NCBI GenBank assembly: GCA_025055765.1
Contig: JANWWS010000013.1
Span: 463,752-527,751, forward strand
Source of the DNA: Leptospiraceae bacterium
Lineage (GTDB): Bacteria > Spirochaetota > Leptospiria > Turneriellales > Turneriellaceae
Length of the DNA: 64,000 bases
Direction of reading: 5' to 3'
The translations under genes were made by a program, and so were the position numbers. This document shows, in pieces, positions 1 through 9,100 of this stretch (positions are counted from its first letter, which is position 1; the number at the start of each line of letters is the position of its first letter). Under the pieces are notes generated by a model that was given only the letters and a program-made list of their open reading frames with translations, made no database searches and had not been told where the DNA came from.

Positions 1-564
1 TCCTCGACTCTAGCAAATCTGCAAACACAAGATGAGATTGATTTTGACCTCCTTATTTATGGCAATGGATATTGCCAAAATCGAGGACCCGTGCTCAAAA
101 GCCAGCTTTTATCGGCACAAGCAAGCGCCGAGCTATCAATTTTCGATCCCTACACAGGTTTTTTCTATGCCGGCAGCACGAAAAATGCAGCTCATGCTCA
201 TGTTGATATAACGGTAGCTTGCCAGCAGGCTATGGCAGAGGCTATTGGGGCTATTGGGGAAGATTTGTACCAGCAATTATTAAAAAAGTGGGAACGCGAA
301 TATTCCCGTGGAAGACCAGTTGTTCTTGAAATAGAGGGTGTAATGCCATATCGTAGTTTTCACGCTTTCCAAGTAGAATTGCGAGAAAAAATCAGGGGAG
401 TTGAAGCTGTCTTTGAAAAAAGCTTTGGCTCGAAAAGTAGACTTCTCGTTTTTTACAGTGGTAAAATTACGGCTCTTTTAGTAGAATTACTTAAGAAAAA
501 TTTCTCTATAAAATTTACAATAGTCTCTCGCATAGGAAATAAGCTCTTGTTAAGGGTGGTGTAA
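1..564 (+). CDS. partial conserved hypothetical protein, 3' part only
   Basis: The reading frame is open from the first base of the window and stops at 562-564, so the true start lies upstream; an internal GTG at 91 is probably not the start. The 187 visible residues contain an acidic/hydrophobic strand (DFDLLIYGNG), a segment with FDPYTGFFYAGST, and a C-terminal alpha/beta part (EIEGVMPYRSFHAFQ, then LLVFYSGKITALLVELL). The last part has the layout of small domains in FlgT/LPP20-like envelope proteins, but I do not recognise the family firmly. It is followed immediately by the skp-like gene and ruvX on the same strand, with the next ATG directly after its stop, so the three are probably co-transcribed. 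A role in the envelope is inferred from this neighbour only. Confidence 0.6.
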   Translation, partial: SSTLANLQTQDEIDFDLLIYGNGYCQNRGPVLKSQLLSAQASAELSIFDPYTGFFYAGSTKNAAHAHVDITVACQQAMAEAIGAIGEDLYQQLLKKWEREYSRGRPVVLEIEGVMPYRSFHAFQVELREKIRGVEAVFEKSFGSKSRLLVFYSGKITALLVELLKKNFSIKFTIVSRIGNKLLLRVV

Positions 565-1083
565 ATGACAAGAAAGATACTTTTCCTGGTCTTGGCACTT
601 CCAGTTTTTGCTGAGAGAGGCCGAACGGCTTATGTCGATTTAGAGTATGTCTACCAAAACTCCGCTTTAAAAAAAGCCATATACAAAGAATATACCCAAC
701 AACGAGACAATATCCTCACTGCTAAAAAAAAAGCCGAAGAAAAAATTTCTCTTTTATCACTTGAGAAAAAAAACCTCCAACTTTTGCTTGGCTTTGAAGA
801 GGCTGTTGATCTTTTGAAACAAATTGACAAAGAAATCGAAAAAGAAGAAAAAACCATTCAAGAAGCACGCCAAGCCCTACGCCAATGGGAAAGTGAAAAC
901 GCAGCCTTACTTTTCGATGAGGTTATGCTTGTCCTTGAAAATATCGCCAACGAAGAAAAATTCGACCTTATTTTGTCAAAAAAAAATGCCATTATTTACG
1001 GTGATCCCTCCTTAGATATCACGCAAAAAGCTATTGATTTAATTAATGAAATTGACGAACGGGCACAGCCGGGAGCTAAGTAA
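565..1083 (+). CDS. OmpH/Skp-family periplasmic chaperone
   Basis: This 172-residue protein has a short signal peptide (MTRKILFLVLALPVFA) followed by AYVDLEYVYQNS, the beta-strand/helix start typical of OmpH/Skp proteins, which usually read 'vDvqkvl..s'. Residues about 30-120 form long charged coiled-coil helices (LLKQIDKEIEKEEKTIQEA). The C-terminal part, FDLILSKKNAIIYGDPSLDIT, matches the family's closing strand and helix. Skp chaperones carry unfolded outer-membrane proteins across the periplasm, and this window encodes many candidate clients. The ATG follows the upstream stop directly, and the stop overlaps the ruvX start (TAATG). The fold is well supported; identity as the main Skp is less sure. 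Confidence 0.8.
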   Translation: MTRKILFLVLALPVFAERGRTAYVDLEYVYQNSALKKAIYKEYTQQRDNILTAKKKAEEKISLLSLEKKNLQLLLGFEEAVDLLKQIDKEIEKEEKTIQEARQALRQWESENAALLFDEVMLVLENIANEEKFDLILSKKNAIIYGDPSLDITQKAIDLINEIDERAQPGAK

Positions 1084-1535
1084 TGGAAATTTATTTAGCC
1101 ATTGATTATGGCGAAAAGCAAACAGGGCTTGCTCTCTCAAGTGGAGTTGCCATTACGCCACTACCAGCCTTAAAGACAAGCAAAGAGGATTTTATGAAGA
1201 GACTAAGTGAGCTTATCATGGAAAAAAAAATTACAACTGTTGTTTGGGGTCTCTGCCTAGACCCAAACGGTAACCACACAGGCTTAAGTTCACAAATTTA
1301 CCTCCAAGCCAAGCTCTTAGCAGCAAAATTCCCGTACTTGAAGATGATATTTTGGGATGAATACCAAACCACGAAAGCTGCCGAAGAACTTTATGCTAAA
1401 GTTAAAGGAAGAAGCCTTTCTCCTGCAAAAATAAGACAAAAAAAGGAAAAGCTTGATTCGCTCTCAGCTCTTCTTATTCTGCGCTCCTATCTTGACTCTC
1501 TTTTTCCTGCAGAAGATCTGGAGGAGTGCCACTAA
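1083..1535 (+). CDS. ruvX: RuvX/YqgF, putative pre-16S rRNA nuclease
   Basis: The 150-residue protein has the RNase H-like fold of YqgF/RuvX, which processes the 5' end of 16S rRNA and was once named a Holliday-junction resolvase. Visible motifs are AIDYGEKQTGLAL with the catalytic Asp8, VVWGLCLDPNG at about 54-63, WDEYQTTKAAE with Glu93, and KLDSLSALLIL with Asp125. The length is normal for the family. A GGGAG ribosome site precedes the ATG, which overlaps the skp-like stop by one base. The last 62 bases lie antisense to the end of rbfA on the opposite strand, an unusually long convergent overlap in which both C-termini are coding. Confidence 0.9.
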   Translation: MEIYLAIDYGEKQTGLALSSGVAITPLPALKTSKEDFMKRLSELIMEKKITTVVWGLCLDPNGNHTGLSSQIYLQAKLLAAKFPYLKMIFWDEYQTTKAAEELYAKVKGRSLSPAKIRQKKEKLDSLSALLILRSYLDSLFPAEDLEECH

Positions 1536-1884
1536 GCAATTCATCTATTCTTGCTGCCTTTTCCAGTGAATCATCTAGCACAAATTCTACCTCAGGTACA
1601 TGCTTTAAAGCTAACAGACGTCCCAGCCTTCCTTTAATAAATTTTGCCGTATGCTGCAAAGCCTCAAAGCTTTTCCGTTTGTTTTTGCCTCCACTTAGTT
1701 CCACACCCGAGATTTCCTCTCCAGGTATAGAGACATAAATGCGGGCCAGCCTTGCATCAGGACTAAGCTCACAGCGAGTAAAGGTGACAAAACCAATATT
1801 GGTATTTTTTATCTCGCGAAAATAAAGCTCGGCCACATAGCGCAAGATCTGCTTTTCCATTCTTTTTCGTTGGATTTCCTTCAT
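1474..1884 (-). CDS. rbfA: ribosome-binding factor A
   Basis: RbfA binds the 30S subunit and helps mature the 5' end of 16S rRNA. The 136-residue protein shows the KH-like family pattern: an N-terminal helix with a basic start (RKRMEKQILRYVAELYFREI), the strand GFVTFTRCELSPDARLARIYVS, and the late strand VPEVEFVLDDSLEKAARIDELL, which is diagnostic. Its ATG overlaps the infB stop by four bases, so it is the last gene of the rimP-nusA-infB-rbfA operon. The tail after LLSGT is short and polar and overlaps the end of ruvX by 62 bases. Confidence 0.92.
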   Translation of the reverse strand: MKEIQRKRMEKQILRYVAELYFREIKNTNIGFVTFTRCELSPDARLARIYVSIPGEEISGVELSGGKNKRKSFEALQHTAKFIKGRLGRLLALKHVPEVEFVLDDSLEKAARIDELLSGTPPDLLQEKESQDRSAE

Positions 1885-4079
1885 GTTGGCTCTGCCATGG
1901 CGACCCCGCTACTACTAGCGCGGGCCACAACTTTTTGTTCAAAAAATTCTAGAATGTCATTTACTTTAATGTCGTTATAATTCTCAATGGCAAGCCCACA
2001 CTCATAGCCCTCCTTGACCTCCGCCACATCCTCTTGAAATCTCTTAAGGCTCTTTAACCTACCAGTAAAGATAATAACCCCATCCCTTATCACCCGGACA
2101 CAGCAGCCACGCCGCACAAGTCCACTTTTTATCATACAACCAGCCACAGTGCCCACTCCAGAGATGCGAAAGGTCTGTCTTACCTCGGCCTCACCCAATA
2201 CTTCTTCTGTGATTTCGGGTGCCAGCATACCGCTAATGGCTGCCTTAATTTCTTCAATGGCTTCATAGATAATGTTATAAAGACGGATTTCCACACCTTC
2301 TTTACTTGCAAGTTCTCTTACTTTGGCATTGGCCCTCGTGTTAAAACCAATAATCATGGCATTAGCAGCAGAAGCTAAATTCACATCAGACTCCACAATC
2401 TCACCCGTAGAGGCTAATATAACCCTTACTCTTATTTCTGCTGTCGATAGTTTCTCAAGAGAGCTTTGCAAAGCCTCGGCCGATCCCCTGACATCAGCTT
2501 TAATAATGAGTTTTAGCTCTTTTAGTTTTCCTTCTTCAATTAGCTGGTCTAAATTCTCAAGGCTTGCCTTTTTTATTTTTTGAGCCATTTGTTGCCGATA
2601 AAGCTCCTGTCTTTTTTCCATAATCTCCCGCGCCTCTCGTTCCGAGCGCATCGAGTAAAAAGCATCACCGGCGTTGGGAACCCCACTCAAACCTAAGATT
2701 TCCACGGGTGTTGAGGGCGGAGCCTCTTTAATAGATTGACCTCTGTCATTAAATATTGCTCTTACTTTTCCTCCTTCAAGTCCAACAACAAAGGGATCAC
2801 CGACTCTAAGAGTTCCTCCCCGAACTAAAATTGTAGCTACAGGACCACGCCCTTGGTCTAATTTGGCCTCAATGACGGTCCCCACACATAGTTTTTTGGG
2901 ATCCGCCTTTAGTTCCATGATCTCGGCTTGGGTTAGAATGGCATCTTCTAGCTTATCTAAGTTGATACGTTTAAGTGCGGAGACTTCCACAAAGACTGTG
3001 TCTCCCCCCCATTCCTCAGGTATAAGCCCATATTTTGTAAGCTCCTGTTTTACTCTTTCGGGATTCGCCTCTGGTTTATCGATTTTATTGATAGCTACAA
3101 TAATTGGCACCTGGGCATCCTTCGCATGCTGGATAGCTTCAATGGTCTGGGGCATAACACCATCGTCGGCAGCCACAACTAAGACCACAATGTCAGTCAC
3201 CTGCGCCCCCCGGGCACGCATAGCACTAAAGGCTTCATGACCTGGGGTATCTAAAAAAGTGATTTTTCCCTTGGGTCTTGTTACCTGATAAGCACCAATG
3301 TGCTGAGTAATTCCCCCCGCTTCCGTGGCGGCGATATCCGTCTCTCGCAAAGCATCTAAGAGTTTTGTTTTGCCATGGTCGACATGCCCCATGACAGTAA
3401 CCACAGGCGGCCTCATCACCAGATTGGCTGGATTATCCGGCTCCTCTTGGATTATGGTCTCCTCGTAAAGTGATATCACCTCAACCTGTGCCCCATACTC
3501 CGCTGCCAACAGGGTTGCGGTATCTGCATCGATAGATTGGTTGATGGTAGCCATGACCCCCATTTTCATGAGCCGGGCAATTACATCACCAACTTTGACA
3601 TTTAGTTTTCGCGCAAGCTCCCCAACCTGAATAAATTCCGTAATCTTTATTTTTGCAGGTACGGAACTTACCTGCTGGGTAGTTACTTCTTCTTTCTTTT
3701 TTTGCTTTTCTCTTTCTAAAAAGAACTTCTCATGCTCCTTTTGCTTGAGAAGTTCTTCGCGATAGCTATATTTTCCTTTTGCCTTTTCTTTGGCCTTTCG
3801 CCCCTCTGCCATTTTTTCCCCAAGAGAATCGGTAGCTACCGCTGGGGCTAATTTCTTTTCTTCCGGAGTAATGGGGATGCTCTCTTGCTCTTCCTCTCTT
3901 GGTTTCTCAGCTGGACTGGGGATGCCTATGGCCGAGGGTTTTTCTTTTTCGACAGCTTTTTTCTCTTGTTCTTGTTGTAATTGCTGGGCACTTAATTTTC
4001 CGGCAATAGTCTCTCCTGCCTTTGCAGGTGCTTTTAGTTTAATTTTAGTTTTTGCTTTCGTTTTTTGCTCTTCTGCCAT
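1881..4079 (-). CDS. infB: translation initiation factor IF-2
   Basis: IF-2 is the GTPase that brings initiator tRNA to the ribosome and promotes subunit joining. The protein has 732 residues. The first 140 are charged and low in complexity (KTKAKTKIKLKAPAK and Glu/Lys runs). An IF2-N domain follows (FIQVGELARKLNVKVGDVI), then the G domain with GHVDHGKT near residue 230, DTPGHEAF near 275 and NKID near 330, and then the beta-barrel and C-terminal domains. It sits between nusA and rbfA, the classic order. It begins 11 bases after the nusA stop without a strong ribosome site and overlaps rbfA by four bases, suggesting translational coupling. Confidence 0.97.
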   Translation of the reverse strand: MAEEQKTKAKTKIKLKAPAKAGETIAGKLSAQQLQQEQEKKAVEKEKPSAIGIPSPAEKPREEEQESIPITPEEKKLAPAVATDSLGEKMAEGRKAKEKAKGKYSYREELLKQKEHEKFFLEREKQKKKEEVTTQQVSSVPAKIKITEFIQVGELARKLNVKVGDVIARLMKMGVMATINQSIDADTATLLAAEYGAQVEVISLYEETIIQEEPDNPANLVMRPPVVTVMGHVDHGKTKLLDALRETDIAATEAGGITQHIGAYQVTRPKGKITFLDTPGHEAFSAMRARGAQVTDIVVLVVAADDGVMPQTIEAIQHAKDAQVPIIVAINKIDKPEANPERVKQELTKYGLIPEEWGGDTVFVEVSALKRINLDKLEDAILTQAEIMELKADPKKLCVGTVIEAKLDQGRGPVATILVRGGTLRVGDPFVVGLEGGKVRAIFNDRGQSIKEAPPSTPVEILGLSGVPNAGDAFYSMRSEREAREIMEKRQELYRQQMAQKIKKASLENLDQLIEEGKLKELKLIIKADVRGSAEALQSSLEKLSTAEIRVRVILASTGEIVESDVNLASAANAMIIGFNTRANAKVRELASKEGVEIRLYNIIYEAIEEIKAAISGMLAPEITEEVLGEAEVRQTFRISGVGTVAGCMIKSGLVRRGCCVRVIRDGVIIFTGRLKSLKRFQEDVAEVKEGYECGLAIENYNDIKVNDILEFFEQKVVARASSSGVAMAEPT

Positions 4080-4090
4080 ATGAACTCACA

Positions 4091-5497
4091 TTAGGATTTT
4101 TCTTCTTTATTTTGTTGGACTTCTTCCTCTCCTTCTTCCTCCTCAAATTCTACATTTTCTGCCAAAATAGCCATGATCTGTTTGGCAGTAGCTCGCCCAA
4201 TACCTTCCATGTTAATGAGTTCCTCTTCTTGCAAGGAAACTAAATCCTCAATGTAGCGTATATTGTTTTGCTTTAAGATCCGGATAATGCGCGACGTGAG
4301 ACCAGGGAGCTCTTCAAGGGGTGTGCCCTCCTCTTCCTGAGAAGGTATTTCTTTCGGAGGTTTGGAAAACAGCTCATCAAGGCGGCGCCGAGCTTCCGGA
4401 GAAGCCATCTCTTCACTAAATTGGCTATGGGATTTTACGTCGAGCTTGTAGCCGGTAACTTGGGAGGCCAATTTTACATTGGTGCCATCTTTACCTATGG
4501 CTATGGCTAGCTCCTTGTCTGGTACAATCACTAAGGCCTCTTTGTTCTTGCTATCTACTTTAATTTCAACGGGATTAGCTGGGGTCATGGCATTTTTAAT
4601 AAACTCCGCTGGATCGCGAGAATAAGCCACTATATCAATGCGCTCGTTGCCTAACTCTCTAACAATAGCTTGGATACGCACTCCCCTCATGCCCACACAG
4701 GCCCCCACGGGATCCACATCGGAACGGTTTGAGGCCACCACTATCTTCGTGCGAATTCCTGGTGCTCTAGCAATAGCAACGATTTCCACAATCTTATCAT
4801 AAATTTCAGGGACTTCCATTTCAAAAAGCTTTTGTACAAACCTCTTATCTGCTCGGCTTACGATGATCTTTAAACCTACTGGTGGCTCATTTTCAATACT
4901 TAATAGCAAAACCTTAATCTTGTCTTCTACCCGGTATTTCTCGCCTGGGATTTGATGACGCAGGGGCATAATCGCCTCGGCTTTGCCCAGGTCTATATAT
5001 ACGGTGTCGTTTTTCTTGCGCAGGATGTAACCGTTCATGAGCTCGCCTATTTTTGAACTATATTCCTGTCTAATCTTGTTTTGCTCTAAAATCTTGAGCC
5101 TTTGGCTTACCACTTGCAGAGCCGTATGTGCTGCACTTCGCCCATAATCCCCCACTCTCTCGATGATGTCTATTTCATCACCAATTTGGGCATCAGGTTT
5201 TATTTTGCGAGCTTCGTTTAATTCTATCTGCATACCGGGCAACACAACCTTGTCTACCACCGTACGCCTCGAAACAATATAGACATCCTCTTTTTCACGA
5301 TCAAAGACCACACGGGCATTTTCACTAATTTTGTACTTCTTGCGGTACGCAGCTAGAAGACCCGCTTCTACTACAGCCATTACCTCGTTTCGATCAAAAC
5401 CTTTGTCAGAGACTAGCTTGTGTATCTCTTCATAGAATAGTTTCGAGCTTTCCGGTGTTGCCTGCTTTGTGCTTTTTAAGGTCTTGGTACGAGCCAT
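4091..5497 (-). CDS. nusA: transcription termination/antitermination factor NusA
   Basis: NusA binds RNA polymerase and modulates pausing, termination and antitermination. The 468-residue protein starts with the polymerase-binding domain (ESSKLFYEEIHKLVSDKG). An S1 domain follows at about 135-200 (LMNGYILRKKNDTVYIDLG), then two KH domains; the first carries VGACVGMRGVRIQAIVREL and the second IAIGKDGTNVKLASQVTG. The C-terminus holds one helix-hairpin-helix unit (INMEGIGRATAKQIM) and an acidic tail. A clear TAGGAG ribosome site lies upstream of the ATG at 5497. Gene order places it after rimP and before infB. Confidence 0.97.
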   Translation of the reverse strand: MARTKTLKSTKQATPESSKLFYEEIHKLVSDKGFDRNEVMAVVEAGLLAAYRKKYKISENARVVFDREKEDVYIVSRRTVVDKVVLPGMQIELNEARKIKPDAQIGDEIDIIERVGDYGRSAAHTALQVVSQRLKILEQNKIRQEYSSKIGELMNGYILRKKNDTVYIDLGKAEAIMPLRHQIPGEKYRVEDKIKVLLLSIENEPPVGLKIIVSRADKRFVQKLFEMEVPEIYDKIVEIVAIARAPGIRTKIVVASNRSDVDPVGACVGMRGVRIQAIVRELGNERIDIVAYSRDPAEFIKNAMTPANPVEIKVDSKNKEALVIVPDKELAIAIGKDGTNVKLASQVTGYKLDVKSHSQFSEEMASPEARRRLDELFSKPPKEIPSQEEEGTPLEELPGLTSRIIRILKQNNIRYIEDLVSLQEEELINMEGIGRATAKQIMAILAENVEFEEEEGEEEVQQNKEEKS

Positions 5498-5506
5498 AAC
5501 TTTCTC

Positions 5507-6025
5507 CTAAAGACCCACATAAAGCTGTATGCGCAGTAGATTCTCGTCGTCCACAATGAGTTCATCACCTTGAAATTCTTTTTGTTTACCTTTGTTTTTT
5601 TTCTTTAACTCCGCATAGCGAAAACGAAACTTTCCATTTTCATGAGAGAGGTAATAGACCACCGCCGATTGCTTTTTTTTCTCCTCATCTCGATATACAA
5701 CTCGCATAGGAAGCTCTCGAAAACGATAAATATCTTCTTTCGTTTTAAGTTCTCTCTCCGCGCCAGGTGAGGATACCTCTAAAGTATAGCCCTCCTGCAG
5801 CCCAGATGGTTTCTTGACCTTTAACAGGTAAGAGAATCGCCGGCTAAACTCGCTGCAGTCTCCAATATTTGGTGAGCCATAAGGATCGCTTAGTTTGTCT
5901 AAGACCACCACAATTTTTACCCCCTTCTTGTGGTATTGCACTTGAAAATCATAAAGCCGAAGATCTTCTCTTAGGCACTCTTGTGCCAACGCGCGCACTT
6001 CATTTTCCCAATGTGCTGCACCCAT
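5507..6025 (-). CDS. rimP: ribosome maturation factor RimP
   Basis: RimP acts in 30S subunit maturation and usually heads the nusA-infB operon, as here. The family signature LEVSSPGAERELKT is present, together with KIVVVLDKLSDPYGSPNIGDC in the N-terminal domain and a C-terminal SH3-like strand set. I chose the ATG at 6025 (172 residues); an in-frame TTG twelve bases upstream lies at the edge of the T-tract of the preceding terminator. The spacing to nusA is 9 bases. The C-terminal domain is lysine-rich (ELKKKNKGKQKEF) and slightly longer than usual. Confidence 0.9.
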   Translation of the reverse strand: MGAAHWENEVRALAQECLREDLRLYDFQVQYHKKGVKIVVVLDKLSDPYGSPNIGDCSEFSRRFSYLLKVKKPSGLQEGYTLEVSSPGAERELKTKEDIYRFRELPMRVVYRDEEKKKQSAVVYYLSHENGKFRFRYAELKKKNKGKQKEFQGDELIVDDENLLRIQLYVGL

Positions 6026-6035
6026 AAAATAGCGC

Positions 6036-6059
6036 AAAAAAAAAGCGGCCCTTGGCCAC
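6036..6059 (-). terminator. Rho-independent terminator after the 2793-residue gene
   Basis: Read on the minus strand, GTGGCC, a three-base loop AAG and GGCCGC form a 6-bp stem (one G-T pair) followed directly by nine T. It lies 58 bases after the stop of the giant surface-protein gene and just before rimP, so it should separate that transcript from the rimP-nusA operon. A second small palindrome (AAACGC-TT-GCGTTT) overlaps the giant gene's stop codon. Confidence 0.8.
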
Positions 6060-6116
6060 TTGCCCTATTCTCAAAAGGATAGATAGGGTGTCAACTAATT
6101 TCGCAAACGCTTGCGT

Positions 6117-9100
6117 TTAGCGCACCACTATGAGCTGATACATAATAGGCTTTTTCCAGTTGGGTGAAGTAAAGTAGATAAAGTAAAGCCCCGAGCGCAA
6201 AGAGCTTTGCGAGAGATCCCATTCTAGAAAATTGTCCCCGTCTTCAAAATGACCATCTGCCAGGGTTTGGATGCGTCTGCCCTTTAGATCATAAAGTTCA
6301 ATTGTCATGCGCCCACTTTGAGTTAAATTAAAGCCAAGGAAGGTCTTCTTTTTTATGCGAAAATCAAAGTAATTGTCGGCAATTTTGGCACTATCTGGGG
6401 AAAGCTGGGCTTTCGCCAAAACAGTGGGACCAATACCTGTTTCAAAGCTTGCCGCATCAGGGGTTTGCGGATCTAGGGTGTCTTGGTAGCTCACCGTCAG
6501 TACATCGTTATCTACAAACTGCAAAATTCCGTCAGCTGGTGTAACATGGTGCGCCGCACTTGCTGCCACATGCTGAAATATACCCGTACATGCCCCCGTC
6601 TCTTGCAAGATAAGATTCTCCTGGTCCATACCTAGCGTGTTGGCCACCACGCTTACGCTTTCTTGGGTTGCGCAGTCAAGGTTGCGATTTAAATCCTCAA
6701 GCCGTATTTCTACCATTTCCGTGGGGTAGTAACCTCTCTTTTGCGCACTATTCTCTAAAAGCTTTGTAAAATTCTTACGATAAAGCTCAAGCTTAGCGCG
6801 AACCCCGCGAATGACATCCCCCGATAAAGCCACAATCTGACCACCCGTATGTTCAAAGCTGCCGTTCACTTCAAGTGTCGCATTGCCTCCTGAGCCCAAA
6901 ACCAGGGTGCCTGAGCTTTTCTTAAAATTCCCGGAAAGAGAGAGCGCACTTCCTGGAGGTATTTCAATTTGACCCCCTATTAACTCAAGGTGATGCAAGT
7001 AGGGTGCATTAAGAAAAGCGGGGCCACTACCATTCCAAGTAAGTAGAGAACCCCCATATTGGTAGCTAGAAGCAAGTGCCACATCCCCTCCCACCACCAC
7101 GTGGCTATTGGAAAAATCAAGTTGCCCACTTAAGTGCTGAAAACTACCCGCTATACTGACATTTCTGCCCTGAAAGAATAAACCACCTGCTCCCATTTTT
7201 TGGAGAGCGGCTACTTGCAAATGGCTCATGAGGTTATAGTTTGCATTAGAGTTTACTTGTAGATTCACCCCTGTAAAAGGGGAGACGGTCTCAATTACAT
7301 AGGGACCACCTGAGCCGCTTAAGACTACGGTTCCTCCCGAGCCTGTTAGGTTTCCCTGTAGAACGCGCACAGAGCCATTTACCGCGAGGTTTTGGGCTCC
7401 AAGATCAAGCGTAATGGATCCCTGGATAGTAAGATCCCCCGCACTTTGATTTGCCGATAAAGTGACAGTATAGGGCCCTGGTGTCAGAAAATGGTCGAGC
7501 CTTACCGTATCCGTGGCTAAGGGCACACCGGCAGGAAACCAATGTGCCCCCACACCCCAGTCGCCACCTCCCGCTTGAACCCACCGTTTAATGGAAGCAT
7601 CAGCTAGGCGAGTATCATAGGTGTTGGCACTGTGGTGATCCAAACTGTCGTAGGCATCCATGTAGTTTAGCGAGACAACATGGTCGACAACTCCCTCGAC
7701 CACGTTATTACCAACCGTGGGAGCCGTATAGGCGGTCGGAAAGCCAACAGCAGGGGTTCGAAAGATGCCCGTAGCATGGCCCGTCTCGGTGAGCGTAATA
7801 GTCTCGCTTTCGCCGGCACTTGTGGTAACTACCGCCATTAAAGTATCGGCTGAGGCTGCATTTAGATTTGCCGAGGGATCTTCTACTGTCGCATGAATTT
7901 TGTGAAAGTCAAATAGATAGCCATAGCTGGTAGGATCATCATCAATATCGTGGCTATAGCTATTGCTTTTATGGAGACGAATCCGGGAGGCAACCCCGGT
8001 TCCTAAAGCATTGGGAACCCTCAATACATCGCCCATGGCTACGGTGATTTGCCCACCCGTATGGGAAAAAGTGCTATTTACGATTAAGGTAGCATTGCCC
8101 GTCGGCCCTAGGGTAAGATTACCGCCATTTTTTTGAAAAATGGTTACGGTAAAAGTTGAATTGTCAGCCACATCCACTGTGCCTGCCGTGGAGGCAATCG
8201 TCCACTCATAGATAGTACGGTTTAGACTCTGAAAGGTTAATCCACCCCCTTGGTTTTGCAATCTAAAGAATTGCGAAAAACCACTTACCGTCGTGTTTAT
8301 ACCAAGGAATCGCACCGTTGAGTTAAAGGGCACAAAGCTACCCCCAATTTGATGAAAGTTTGAGCCCATATGCTCTATGACACCATGGCCCGCATGAAAA
8401 GAACCACCGTGAATGAGAAAATCCCCATTTACCTTAAGCATGCTATAGGCAAGTTCTGCTGTTCCCTGATGTAATTCAAAAGATTGGGAGAGCTGTATAG
8501 TTACCGCATGCCAGGACATACTCCCTGATGCAAGAGTTATGACACCGGAATTGAGCTTTTTCAAAGACGATCCCGAAAAATTCGAATTAAACCGATAATC
8601 CTGGGAACTATCTATCACAAGTGCTGCCGTGAGGCTGCCCCCGTGTTGGTTTATGTTATAGGGACCTCCCGAAGTTGCCGCCAGTTCCACAAGCCCTGTG
8701 CTAGCGGAAGGAGCTATGCTTCCACCCCCCTGGTAAAAATTTTGGCGCACCACTAGCTTTCGCCCATCGGCAATATTTATATTACCACTTGTGATGCTGA
8801 GACTTCCTGTAACGGTAAGATCGGCAGAGCTGATATTTAAGTTACCACCGGAAACGGTTAGGTCTTTCGTGGTACCAATAACATCTTGGTTCACCGTGTG
8901 GCCTGAGCAGATCTGCACGTCACTGTCGCTATGGGGAAGTGCCCCGTAGGTATTACTATGGCCACAACCCCATTCGGACCAAATATTTCCATTACTATAG
9001 TTTCCCGTAGCTCTTGTGTAGAGATAACTCGCGGGGAACCAGCCACGGGTATTGCCCAAGTTCGTGGAGTTAGCTGGGTTGATAACGGTGGTGCGCGCCG

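Noticed and set aside
6117..6320. Type IX secretion signal taken as proof of a type IX system
   Set aside because: The end domain is equally like FlgD-Ig domains, and no type IX component is in the window.
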